Shown here: piece by piece, positions 17,761-26,235 of the stretch
Position numbering within the stretch: the stretch's first letter is position 1
Layout of the letters: every line of letters begins with the position of its first letter
Assembly (NCBI RefSeq): GCF_051466335.1
Contig: NZ_CP195793.1
Span: 248,001 to 312,000 of the forward strand
Reading direction: 5' to 3'
DNA from: Planctomicrobium sp051466335
GTDB lineage: Bacteria; Planctomycetota; Planctomycetia; Planctomycetales; Planctomycetaceae
Length of the DNA stretch: 64,000 nt
Notes under the pieces: generated by a model
Seen by the model: the letters and a program-made list of their open reading frames with translations, nothing else
The model's database searches: none
Told to the model about the DNA's origin: nothing
Program-made: the position numbers and the translations under genes

Positions 17761-18861
17761 ATGCCGATTCGAATTGACCTTGCTCTCGTAATGATTGTGG
17801 TCGCAGGTGCATGCTTGGGGTGTGGCAATAAGACTCCAAGTCAGCCGGACGCAGCAGCGGGCACGCCACCTGCGCAAAGCACTGGACCAGAAGTGACAGC
17901 GGAGAGTGCGGCTCAGACCGCCGATCCCAAGAGTAAAGAAACTCAGTGGATCGGAAATATTCCGTATGACGTGTTTTACGATCAACCGCTGACAATTGCG
18001 GCTGATTCGACAAGCCTTGCTCCGGCACCAGCGGTTGCCACGACTAATACCGCTCCAAATTCAGCCCCCAAAGAGGCAACTGAGGCGATGGTGCCGATGC
18101 CGGAGTTGACTGCGGATGCACCTGCTGCCACGGAAGCACCGGTTACGAGCGGGGCGAGCAACTGGGGAGCGATCATTCCGATGGCAATGCTGGTTGAAGA
18201 AGTCAAATCCTTACGAACGAGTTTGACTGGAAATCTGCAAACGGTTGCCACCTACAACAAATCGCAGGTTCCAATTGCGACTGATGGCTCAACGCTCGCT
18301 GCAATGGCTGCAATTGCAATCGTTCACCCGGAAGCAGTGAGCTGGAAAGCGAACGCCAAGTACATTCGTGATCTGGCTTCGCAGGTGAATGCGAACTCTG
18401 CAGGGAACGGTCGTGAACCCTATGGAAAGACCAAAGATCCTTTCGACAAGCTTCTCGTCGTTCTGGACGGTGGAAAGCCACCCGAAATGGAATCCACCGA
18501 GGTCGTTCCGTATTCGGAGGTGGTCTACGTTTCAGACATGATGAAGCGAATTGAAAGCTCCTTCAACAATCTGAAAGCCAATATTAACACCGAGTCGCGA
18601 CTCAAAGAGAATCCTGCCGCCACAGAGAAAGAGCTTCGTGTTCTTTATGCACTCGCTGCGTTGATGAGCGACAAGAGCTACGACAACGCGGATGAAGAGA
18701 AGTACCAAGCATTTCTGAGCCGATTTCAGGGGGGAGCTCAAACGTCTCTGAATGCACTTCACGCGGGCGATCTTGATGGTTTTCAGTCCGGGTTGAATCA
18801 GATTCAGACGACCTGTGCAGAGTGCCACGTCGAATATCGAGGGAGCGAAGCGGGCTTCTAG
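17761..18861 (+). CDS. Lipoprotein with a single C-terminal CxxCH haem-binding motif
   Basis: A 366-residue protein with a signal peptide and lipobox (VAGACLGC, lipidated Cys about 21). A long Ala/Pro/Thr-rich linker follows (about 22-125). The folded part (about 135-366) is helical, with VEEVKSLRTSLTGNLQT and AAMAAIAIVHPE segments. The C-terminus carries TTCAECHVEYRG, a CxxCH motif typical of c-type haem attachment, only about 13 residues from the end. This suits a four-helix cytochrome c (c'/CytC-556-like), where the CxxCH lies in the last helix, here tethered to a membrane. The axial ligand is not certain by eye. Confidence 0.65.
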   Translation: MPIRIDLALVMIVVAGACLGCGNKTPSQPDAAAGTPPAQSTGPEVTAESAAQTADPKSKETQWIGNIPYDVFYDQPLTIAADSTSLAPAPAVATTNTAPNSAPKEATEAMVPMPELTADAPAATEAPVTSGASNWGAIIPMAMLVEEVKSLRTSLTGNLQTVATYNKSQVPIATDGSTLAAMAAIAIVHPEAVSWKANAKYIRDLASQVNANSAGNGREPYGKTKDPFDKLLVVLDGGKPPEMESTEVVPYSEVVYVSDMMKRIESSFNNLKANINTESRLKENPAATEKELRVLYALAALMSDKSYDNADEEKYQAFLSRFQGGAQTSLNALHAGDLDGFQSGLNQIQTTCAECHVEYRGSEAGF

Positions 18862-18934
18862 CACTGAGTTTCTAACACATTGAGCTGTCGAGCTTTTTTG
18901 GCTTCATTTCTCATGAATAGCGGATCGTCGCTGA

Positions 18935-19948
18935 ATGATGACTCACGTCTTTGTCAGTGAGTATTTGTGTAGCGGCGCTTGTTCGAATGAGGAACTTCCA
19001 GAGTCGCTTGCCCGAGAGGGACGGGCGATGCTGGAAGCAATCGTCAACGACTTTATCGCCTGCCCGCATACCATTGTCTCGACGACATGGGATGCCCGAT
19101 TAACGCTCCCCAGTTTCGATTTTCCCGATCGTGTGCGATTGCGTGTCGTGGCTTCAGCGAGTGAGGAATCACTTGCGTTTGATCAGATCGCGGCAGATGC
19201 CGATTTTGCATATCTCATTGCTCCGGAATTTGACAAGATTCTCGAAATGAGAACTCGTCGTGTCGTGTCGAACGGTGGCCGAAGCCTGAATTCGACACTT
19301 GAAGCAATTGCTGTCTGCTCTGACAAATTGCAGGTCTGGGAGGCCTGTCGCCTTGTTGGTGTCGCCACAATTGAAACAGGCGCTGCGACTGCTGGCCCGA
19401 CCGTATTTCCCTGCGTCGTTAAACCTCGTGATGGTGCAGGTTCCTCAATGATGAGGATGCTGCGGAGTGAGGAGGAGTGGAAGGATTGGTCAGTGTCGAC
19501 TGACTTGACGAAATTCATCGTCCAGCCGTTTCTGCATGGGACAGCCTGTTCTGTGGCTGCCATCTTTAACCACGGAAAGCTGCGCGGCATTTTTCCACCT
19601 GCAATTCAGTTGATCTCAGTGCGTGATCACTTTGCTTACCTCGGTGGACAAATTCCGTTTGGTGAGGTTTCTCCATGTCAATTTTCGGAGATGGCAGACA
19701 AATTAGCAGGAGCTGTTCCGGGGCTACATGGGTATATTGGAATGGACTTTTTAGTCCCTGATTGTGCGTCGGCGCCCGTGCTCGTGGAAGTGAATCCTCG
19801 GCTGACGACCAGCTATGTCGGGTATCGAAAACTGGCGTCAGAACCACTCACTTTGTGGATTTTAGACCCATCGCGTCTCCCTTTTCCGGATTTTTCCGGT
19901 ACAGTCCGTTTCGATTCGCAAGGGGGAATTCTGGAGTTGAAAAAATGA
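18935..19948 (+). CDS. ATP-grasp protein of the H4MPT-linked C1 pathway (MfnD-like)
   Basis: A 337-residue ATP-grasp ligase-like protein. It begins HVFVSEYLCSGACSN, as in the bacterial ATP-grasp proteins of tetrahydromethanopterin-linked C1 gene sets. The ATP-grasp core is seen as PCVVKPRDGAGSSMMR (nucleotide-binding lysine and glycine-rich loop), KFIVQPFLHGTACSVAA, and VLVEVNPRLTTSYVGYR (metal-binding Glu/Asn). Archaeal MfnD joins tyramine and glutamate during methanofuran synthesis; a similar role is inferred here. Its stop overlaps the next start as ATGA (19945-19948), so it is coupled to the MfnF-like gene. A second ATG at 18938 could also be used. Confidence 0.75.
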   Translation: MMTHVFVSEYLCSGACSNEELPESLAREGRAMLEAIVNDFIACPHTIVSTTWDARLTLPSFDFPDRVRLRVVASASEESLAFDQIAADADFAYLIAPEFDKILEMRTRRVVSNGGRSLNSTLEAIAVCSDKLQVWEACRLVGVATIETGAATAGPTVFPCVVKPRDGAGSSMMRMLRSEEEWKDWSVSTDLTKFIVQPFLHGTACSVAAIFNHGKLRGIFPPAIQLISVRDHFAYLGGQIPFGEVSPCQFSEMADKLAGAVPGLHGYIGMDFLVPDCASAPVLVEVNPRLTTSYVGYRKLASEPLTLWILDPSRLPFPDFSGTVRFDSQGGILELKK

Positions 19949-20994
19949 CGGTGATTGGACTCGATATCGGCGGAGCGAATCTCAAGGCGTCTGATGGTTT
20001 GAAGCGGACGATTTCAGTTTCGTTTCCCCTTTGGCAAAGGAGGGAGCAACTGGCGGCGGCGGTGGCAGATTTGTTGTTGAATTTCCCTGCCAACGCCCCC
20101 ATTGTTGTGACAATGACTGGCGAGTTGGCGGACTGCTACGCGACTCGTGCTGTTGGAGTGCAGTCGATTCTGGAGGCCGTTCAGGATGCCGCCGGATTTC
20201 GTGAGGTGTTGGTCTGGCAAACGACTGGTGAGTTTCTGACTCCAGATGAAGCGATCGAATTTCCCGTGCTGACTGCTGCTTCCAACTGGCACGCATTGGC
20301 GACCTGGGGCGGACGGATGGCTCCCGGGGGGACGTCGCTCCTACTGGATATTGGTTCGACGACAACAGACATCATTCCGATCGAAGACGGCGTCCCGATG
20401 CCAGAGGGGCGAACTGATCTGGAGCGGCTTCGTTCTGGAGAACTCGTTTACTTGGGAGTTCGGCGATCTCCGTTGTGCTCGGTGCTGTCTGAAATTGATC
20501 TGGGAGAGGGGCCCGTTCCACTCGCGAGAGAAGTTTTCGCAACGACAATGGATGCCCATCTTTGGCTCAATTTGATTCCTGAGCAGTCGCAAAATTGTGA
20601 GACCGCGAATGGTCGACCAGCGACCCGTGTAGAAGCTGCCCAGCGATTAGCGCGTGCAGTCTGTTCGGATCTTGATGACATCGGGGACGACGAGATTCAG
20701 GCCATCGCCTCCGCGTGTTATCAGCGTGAGATCGACCTGGTCTGCGAGGGGTTAGGCAAAGTGCTCTCTCGACATCCGGTCGTCGAGTCGATTCTGATTA
20801 CTGGGGAAGGGGAGTTTCTTGGGCAAGTGGCCTTGGAACAACACTTCGGAAAAGACCGGATTCCCCCCGTAATCTCGCTCTCTGCCTCGCTTCACGCAGA
20901 GCATTCAGCTGGGGCCTGCGCCTACTCGTTGTCGAGACTTGCCCAAGAACTGTTTCATGAGGAGCAAAACTCCCTTGGGACGGAGAGTCCCTGA
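19945..20994 (+). CDS. Hydantoinase/oxoprolinase-family protein of the H4MPT-linked C1 pathway (MfnF-like)
   Basis: The longest frame starts at 19762, but the ATG at 19945 gives the family N-terminus TVIGLDIGGANLKASDG (actin/HydA-like ASKHA fold), 349 residues. A second phosphate-loop motif is LLLDIGSTTTDIIPI. This pattern fits the uncharacterised-C1-protein family that includes archaeal MfnF, which makes an intermediate of methanofuran. The start overlaps the ATP-grasp stop by four bases, so the two proteins are made together. This pair alone does not make the cofactor; other pathway genes must lie elsewhere. Confidence 0.8.
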   Translation: MTVIGLDIGGANLKASDGLKRTISVSFPLWQRREQLAAAVADLLLNFPANAPIVVTMTGELADCYATRAVGVQSILEAVQDAAGFREVLVWQTTGEFLTPDEAIEFPVLTAASNWHALATWGGRMAPGGTSLLLDIGSTTTDIIPIEDGVPMPEGRTDLERLRSGELVYLGVRRSPLCSVLSEIDLGEGPVPLAREVFATTMDAHLWLNLIPEQSQNCETANGRPATRVEAAQRLARAVCSDLDDIGDDEIQAIASACYQREIDLVCEGLGKVLSRHPVVESILITGEGEFLGQVALEQHFGKDRIPPVISLSASLHAEHSAGACAYSLSRLAQELFHEEQNSLGTESP

Positions 20995-21341
20995 TGGAAA
21001 AGCAGACTCCACTGCGTCGATGTCGACAAAATCAATTGCAATGCAACATTTTTGCTGGTAATGGATTAAACAATCCTGAAGACCGAAGAAGAACGCAGGA
21101 AAAACATGGTTCTCTCCCATTGTAGAACAAGTGTACAATGTTTGACCTGAACTGCAGTCTCAGACATAATCTTACAGCACGGTGACAATTTCGATGTCGA
21201 ATGGGCGTACTGAGGAGGCAGCTTCAGGTTCGTTTTGAAAATTGAAACATTGGAAATTTCCCGTCCACGTCGACAGCGAGAAATTGCTGGCAGGTAGCGT
21301 CACCGAATTCGTCGCCTTCGAAATGAAACAATCGTGTGCTA
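20995..21341. other. Intergenic region before the FHA-STAS gene
   Basis: No gene is convincing in these 347 bases. A possible 14-codon upstream frame (ATG near 21194) ends in TGA about 100 bases before the FHA gene; I see no reason to call it real. Confidence 0.35.
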
Positions 21342-22466
21342 ATGGACCAATCTGTCAAAGCCATGCTTGCATATGCTACCGCGGCTCCAGGTCCATTCAT
21401 GATTCGAGTGCACAAGCCGGATGGATCGTCTGAAGATCAAGAGGTTCAGGCTCCATTCGCCATTATCGGCCGCGGTCCTGGATGCGACATTGTTCTGGAA
21501 GAGTCGACTGTCTCCTCACGGCATGTCTACCTGCAGGCAATCGGTTCAAGAGTTGCATGCATCGACCTGCTGAGTACTGCAGGAATTCGCACAAATGATC
21601 CACAGTTCCGTGGTTGGCTGAGCCCTCAAACGACGCTTCAAATTGGTTCGAATGAATTGCAGCTTCTGGGGAAGAAGTGGGAAGAAGCTGACGCCTCATT
21701 AAAGACACCAATGGAATTTCGTCCTCGCGATGAAAGTCGCCCGGAGTACGGTCTATTACCGGTTGTAGAGCTGGAGTTGCTCAATACGCAGCATCAAGGG
21801 ATGAAGTGGCCGATCAACCGCGTGATCACACTCGTGGGGAGCGACGATCGCTGTCGCATCACTGTTTCCGACGATCGAGTTTCGCGAGTCCAGTGTGCCC
21901 TTTTGCTCTTACCATCTGGATTATGGGTGGTGAATATGCTTGGCAAAGGGGGCATTCAGCTCAATGGAGAGGTCGTTGCGTGTGGCCACCTTTCAGCCGG
22001 CGCGGAACTGACAATCGGGCCTTACAAGTTAGCTGCCCATTACCCGGAATTCGCGAAAAACCTTGCTCCCCAACAGGCAATCCAGGCGTCCGAAAGTGAA
22101 TTCCTGACTCGATCAAACCGCATTTATCAGACGCAGTCTTATCAGGATACAATTGTTGTGACGGTGATGGGGGACGCTCCGTCGTACCTCTATCAGGAAG
22201 TCCATGTCGAATCGAATCGCGTACTCGACGTCATTAGTCAGCGGAAGTACAACCATCTGGTCGTCGACTTCAGTCGGGTTCCCGTGTTAAATCATGTCGC
22301 GATGGAAGGTCTGATGAACATCTGCCGGTCGATCGAAGGAAAGTCGGCGTTTTGCGGGGCAACCCCTGAAGTCTACGCGTTGCTGCAATCGCACTCGACT
22401 GCCCGACTTTACTCGCATTATGCCAGTTTGCATGAGGCGTTACTCGCTGTCTACGTTCCAAAGTAG
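21342..22466 (+). CDS. FHA-FHA-STAS three-domain protein
   Basis: A 374-residue protein, counted from the ATG at 21342 (an in-frame GTG at 21336 is also possible). Domain one (about 20-115) is a clear FHA domain: IIGRGPGCDIVL, then SSRHVYL with the phosphothreonine-binding Ser-Arg and His. Domain two (about 145-240) is FHA-like with LVGSDDRCRITV and VSRVQCAL, where the usual His is Gln, and ends GGIQLNG. Domain three (about 265-370) resembles STAS: VVTVMGDAPSYL, then NHLVVDFSRVPVLNHVAMEGLMNI, in which the conserved Ser/Thr of anti-sigma antagonists seems to be His or Asn. It suggests a scaffold joining phosphothreonine recognition to a STAS module. It is 35 bases upstream of the GT4 gene. Confidence 0.75.
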   Translation: MDQSVKAMLAYATAAPGPFMIRVHKPDGSSEDQEVQAPFAIIGRGPGCDIVLEESTVSSRHVYLQAIGSRVACIDLLSTAGIRTNDPQFRGWLSPQTTLQIGSNELQLLGKKWEEADASLKTPMEFRPRDESRPEYGLLPVVELELLNTQHQGMKWPINRVITLVGSDDRCRITVSDDRVSRVQCALLLLPSGLWVVNMLGKGGIQLNGEVVACGHLSAGAELTIGPYKLAAHYPEFAKNLAPQQAIQASESEFLTRSNRIYQTQSYQDTIVVTVMGDAPSYLYQEVHVESNRVLDVISQRKYNHLVVDFSRVPVLNHVAMEGLMNICRSIEGKSAFCGATPEVYALLQSHSTARLYSHYASLHEALLAVYVPK

Positions 22467-22501
22467 CAAGCGGCCTCCCATGTTCCCGTCTCTTTGTCTC
22501 G

Positions 22502-23683
22502 ATGAGTGAGTTTCCTTTGAAAGTAGCCCATATCATCACGCGGATGATCATTGGAGGAGCGCAGGAAAACACTCTCCATTCCGTTGAGAATCAACACTCG
22601 ATTGATGGCGACGACGTCACGTTGATTACCGGTCCCTCAACTGGCCCTGAAGGGAGTTTGATGGGGCGAGCTGAGTCTGGAGGTTTCCGAATCGAACTCG
22701 TTCCCAGTTTAATTCGAAGTATCCAGCCGTTGCAGGACTGGAAAGCGTACAGGCACTTGGTTGCTCTGCTGCGTCAGCTGAAACCAGACATCGTTCACAC
22801 TCATAGCTCCAAAGCAGGAATTCTTGGACGGAAGGCTGCACATCACCTGGGACTACCTGTTGTCCACACGATTCACGGGGCATCCTTTCACTTCGGCCAG
22901 CATCCGCTGACCTACCGGGCATATGTGGCACTTGAAAAACTTGCGAGTCGCTGGACGGATCAGTTCATCAGCGTCGCCGATGATATGTCCAGTGAATATC
23001 TCAACGCAGGAATCGCGTCCCCTGAACGATACACGACAATTTACAGCGGGTTTGATGTCGAGCCGTTCCTGAATCCTGTACGCGATCCGAAGGGCGTTCG
23101 CGAGGAACTAGGTTTTCAGGAAGACGACATTGTCATCGGAAAGATTGGACGACTCTTTCACTTGAAGGGGCATGAGTTCATCATTGCCGCTGCGTCCAGA
23201 ATTGTCGCTCAGAATCCTCGCGTCAAATTTCTGTTCGTTGGTGACGGGATCCTTCGTCAGCAGTACGAGCGAGAGATCGCGAACCAGAATTTGTCGGCAC
23301 ATTTCGTGTTTTCAGGACTTGTTCCGCCGACACGCATTCCGGAACTGATGTCTGCTATGGACGTTGTTGTACATACCAGTCAATGGGAAGGTCTTGCTCG
23401 AGTGCTTCCTCAGGGGCTGATTGCAGGGAAGCCAGTGGTCTCATACGACGTAGGAGGAGCGAGAGAAGTCGTTCTTCCCGGACAAACGGGCTATCTGCTC
23501 CCGAGAGACTCGGTCGATCCGTTGATCGAAGCGGTTGTTCAACTTTCCCGCGACGCTGAACTCAGGGCGAAGTTCGGGGCAACTGGAAGACGACTGTTTG
23601 CTGACCAATTCCGCCATCAGACGATGTCGAGACGGATTGGCGAAGTCTATCGAGATGTGCTTCGCCGACGATTGGGAGCTTGA
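22502..23683 (+). CDS. Glycosyltransferase family 4 protein
   Basis: A 393-residue GT-B fold enzyme. The N-terminal half has KVAHIITRMIIGGAQEN (family opening) and DIVHTHSSKAGILGRKAA. The C-terminal half has VIGKIGRLFHLKGHEF (donor site, basic residues), FLFVGDGILR, and SQWEGLARVLPQGL with GKPVVSYDVGGAREVV. In the EX7E motif the second Glu is Gln, as in a common GT4 subgroup. The sugar donor and acceptor are unknown; polysaccharide or lipid-linked glycan synthesis is likely. It follows the FHA-STAS gene by 35 bases and may be cotranscribed with it. Confidence 0.88.
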   Translation: MSEFPLKVAHIITRMIIGGAQENTLHSVENQHSIDGDDVTLITGPSTGPEGSLMGRAESGGFRIELVPSLIRSIQPLQDWKAYRHLVALLRQLKPDIVHTHSSKAGILGRKAAHHLGLPVVHTIHGASFHFGQHPLTYRAYVALEKLASRWTDQFISVADDMSSEYLNAGIASPERYTTIYSGFDVEPFLNPVRDPKGVREELGFQEDDIVIGKIGRLFHLKGHEFIIAAASRIVAQNPRVKFLFVGDGILRQQYEREIANQNLSAHFVFSGLVPPTRIPELMSAMDVVVHTSQWEGLARVLPQGLIAGKPVVSYDVGGAREVVLPGQTGYLLPRDSVDPLIEAVVQLSRDAELRAKFGATGRRLFADQFRHQTMSRRIGEVYRDVLRRRLGA

Positions 23684-23789
23684 AATCGGTGAAGGCCGAT
23701 ACGAATGACGGCAAATCATGAAACAGGACAGGGAAACAGCTCACTCGATCTTGCAATTTCAGCCCAACTAAGTATGTTTTCCGCATCGG

Positions 23790-23861
23790 TACCCGATAGT
23801 GTAACGGTTAGCACCACAGATTTTGATTCTGTTAGTCCAAGTTCGAATCTTGGTCGGGTAA
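23790..23861 (+). tRNA. tRNA-Gln(TTG)
   Basis: A complete 72-nt cloverleaf. The acceptor TACCCGA pairs with TCGGGTA, the D-arm is GTG...CAC, the anticodon stem is ACAGA/TCTGT around TTTTGAT (anticodon TTG), and the T-arm has CCAAG-TTCGAAT-CTTGG. The discriminator is A; the CCA end is not encoded. It overlaps no gene. Confidence 0.95.
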
Positions 23862-24392
23862 CTTTCTTTGCAACCTCTTGCAGCAGCCCATCTTAGGCAA
23901 ACCCTCTACAGCAAGACTGAGCAGCAGGTCCATCGATATTTGGCACTCGAATTGTGTCAACATCCTGCTTGAAGTGCTCACGATGTCTTGGACGCACCCA
24001 GGGTGAGTGCAGCCACGTCCCGATGGACTATGAATTTTTCTTTTGCATGTCTCGCGACTTGCTGTACGCCCCTCGGTTCCGAAAGTTATCCAACGCTTCA
24101 CTTTGAAAATTGCGGGTTGTCGCAGGAAGTCGTTGGTGACAACGAGTGTTGTCGGAGCCGAATGTCTTCAATCCGCGAAAATCACGTTCGGCGACCTCAT
24201 CCAAGAGGACCTGCAGCGGGGTAGAGGGAGTCTGCATGACCGATGCGAGCACCGGCAATTGGCGCGACGATCTTGAACTGGCGATGCTCTCGAGATGCAC
24301 TGATCTCCTCAATGTGCATTCTGTCTGGCGAGGTCATTGAGAAATTCGAAAATTGCAAACCGTTTCATCAATGGATCTTGCCGTAAGGCGAG
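23862..24392. other. Intergenic region after tRNA-Gln, no gene supported
   Basis: These 531 bases lie between tRNA-Gln and the nuoD stop. Open frames on both strands are below 95 codons and show no recognised motif. One minus-strand frame (24028-24312) has SVMQTPSTPLQVLLDEVAER followed by low-similarity sequence and could be a worn gene remnant, but I cannot identify it. Confidence 0.35.
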
Positions 24393-25637
24393 TTATCGAT
24401 CGATTTCGCCCATCATAATGTCGAGTGAGCCGACGATGGCTGGAATGTCCCCAATGAGGACCCCTTCGCAGAGTTTGGGAACCACTGCAAGGTTGCAGAA
24501 GCAGGAGCTTTTCACCCGTGCTCGCAGCGGCTCTGCCTGACCATCTCCTACGATGTAGAAGCCGATATTCCCGCGAGGAGCCTCTGTCTCCAGATACGCT
24601 TCGTTCACAGGAAGCTTCGTCGTCATCTTGAATGGAACTTTGTGTTCACCGGTCGCTGATGGGTACTTTTCCAGTCCTTGTCGAATCAGGCTGATGGACT
24701 CAACAACCTCCAGCATGCGGGCGAAGAATCGGCTCCAGTTGTCGCCGACGACCGCTTCAGCAGGCACCGCAAAACCAGGAAACGGTGCGACGGGGATGTT
24801 GAAGTTGTAGCCTTCATACATTCTCGTATAGATCGGTTCGCCGTCTCTTCGGAGATCGAAATCGATGCCGCTTCCTCGCAATACTGGCCCGGTGCACCCA
24901 TAGTCGAGTGCCATTTCGCTGGAGAGAATGCCGACCCCGGCGGTTCGTTGAATGAAGATGGCATTGCGTGTGAGCAGAGCGTGATATTCGTCGATTCGCT
25001 TGCTGATCCAATCGAGAAACACCTTGACGGTGTCGATCCACGTCATCGCAGTGCCCGCCGGGATGCCGGTCAACATGGCGAGGCCATCGGGAACTCGAAT
25101 CATCTCTGGGAGATCGTGTGTTGCGCCCCCAATGGTAATGTAGCTATAGGTGAGTCGCGCACCGCAGACTTCTTCGAACAGATCGAGAATAATTTCACGT
25201 TCGCGCAGGGCGTAGAGAAACGGGCTGAAGCTTCCGAGGTCGAGCCCGTAAGTCCCCATGGCGACAAGATGGCTGGCGATGCGGCCAAGTTCCACAATAA
25301 TGGTGCGAAGAACCATCGCCTTTTCAGGGACCTCGATTCCCAGCAGCTTCTCGAATGTGAGCGCCATGCCGAGATTCATGTTCATCGCAGCGAGGTAGTC
25401 CATGCGGTCCGTATACGGAATCCACTGTGGACCGGAGAGATTTTCGCCGACTTTTTCCGCGCAGCGATGCAAGTAACCAATGTGTGGTGTAACTTCGTGA
25501 ATCATCTCCCCGTCAGTCCGAATCAGCAGACGGAGCACACCATGGGTGCTGGGATGCTGTGGCCCCATGTTGACGAGCATTTCGTCCGTGCGAACGTCAA
25601 ATTCAATGACGCGAGGATCAGGTAGCTGTGTCGTCAT
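24393..25637 (-). CDS. nuoD: NADH-quinone oxidoreductase subunit D
   Basis: A 414-residue 49-kDa-type subunit of complex I, found in the peripheral arm near the quinone site. Landmarks are NMGPQHPSTHGVLRL near the N-terminus, HIGYLHRCAEK, TDRMDYLAAMN, and the C-terminal APRGNIGFYIVGDG, KSSCFCNLAVVPKL and GSLDIMMGEIDR. It is the last gene of the nuoI-A-C-D operon, 64 bases after nuoC. The sequence VKSSCFCN replaces the more usual RSPSFxN near the quinone pocket. Confidence 0.97.
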   Translation of the reverse strand: MTTQLPDPRVIEFDVRTDEMLVNMGPQHPSTHGVLRLLIRTDGEMIHEVTPHIGYLHRCAEKVGENLSGPQWIPYTDRMDYLAAMNMNLGMALTFEKLLGIEVPEKAMVLRTIIVELGRIASHLVAMGTYGLDLGSFSPFLYALREREIILDLFEEVCGARLTYSYITIGGATHDLPEMIRVPDGLAMLTGIPAGTAMTWIDTVKVFLDWISKRIDEYHALLTRNAIFIQRTAGVGILSSEMALDYGCTGPVLRGSGIDFDLRRDGEPIYTRMYEGYNFNIPVAPFPGFAVPAEAVVGDNWSRFFARMLEVVESISLIRQGLEKYPSATGEHKVPFKMTTKLPVNEAYLETEAPRGNIGFYIVGDGQAEPLRARVKSSCFCNLAVVPKLCEGVLIGDIPAIVGSLDIMMGEIDR

Positions 25638-25701
25638 AATAGAACCGAAGTCTGGGAGCTAAGCGAATCTGAATGTCGAAGAAAGCAAGGAGGGCAATGG
25701 A

Positions 25702-26235
25702 CTACCGGGCTCGAATTCCATGATATTCGAGAGGGAAGTCGTAGTCTTTTCTCAAGGGGTGTCCGACCCAGTCGTCGTCGGTGAGAATTCGGGTCAGGTT
25801 CGGATGGCCGATGAAGTGAATGCCGATGAGGTCATAGGCTTCGCGTTCGTGCCAGTTGGCAATGGGCCAGACTGTTGAGACGGTCGGGACTTCCGGAAGC
25901 TGCCCGGGTGTCTGATCTTTCCATCGTGGCAGCTTCACCTTGAGCTTGAGTCGTTGTTTTAACGAAAGGCTTTGCAGGTGATAAACGACTTCAATGTGCG
26001 GCTCATACGGAAACTTTGCGACCAGCTTGGGATTGGTTTCGAGGTAATCGACACCAGTGAGATCGCTGAGCATTTCGAATTGGCAAGCGGAGTGTTCCTT
26101 GAGGAAGCGGCAGACTTTCTCAATCGAGGCTGAGTCGACTTCAATCCAAGGATCGACAGCTTCGCTATTCAGATTGACGATGATTGACTCGCCGAATTCC
26201 TGAATGAGCCGAGTATGAATTTCTTGGATCGTCAT
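25702..26235 (-). CDS. nuoC: NADH-quinone oxidoreductase subunit C
   Basis: A 177-residue 30-kDa-type complex I subunit. The diagnostic C-terminal segment is WHEREAYDLIGIHFIGHPNL, ILTDDDWVGHPLRKDYDFP. The start ATG overlaps the nuoA stop as ATGA (26232-26235), so the two are translationally coupled. It is not fused to NuoD or NuoB, which matters because nuoB is absent from this cluster. Confidence 0.96.
   Translation of the reverse strand: MTIQEIHTRLIQEFGESIIVNLNSEAVDPWIEVDSASIEKVCRFLKEHSACQFEMLSDLTGVDYLETNPKLVAKFPYEPHIEVVYHLQSLSLKQRLKLKVKLPRWKDQTPGQLPEVPTVSTVWPIANWHEREAYDLIGIHFIGHPNLTRILTDDDWVGHPLRKDYDFPLEYHGIRAR

Noticed and set aside
18861..18910. Terminator after the CxxCH lipoprotein gene
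   Set aside because: AGCT...AGCT before a T6 run gives a stem of only 4 bp; too weak to call.
24678..25625. 315-codon open frame on the plus strand
   Set aside because: It is antisense to nuoD, which has all its hallmark sequences.
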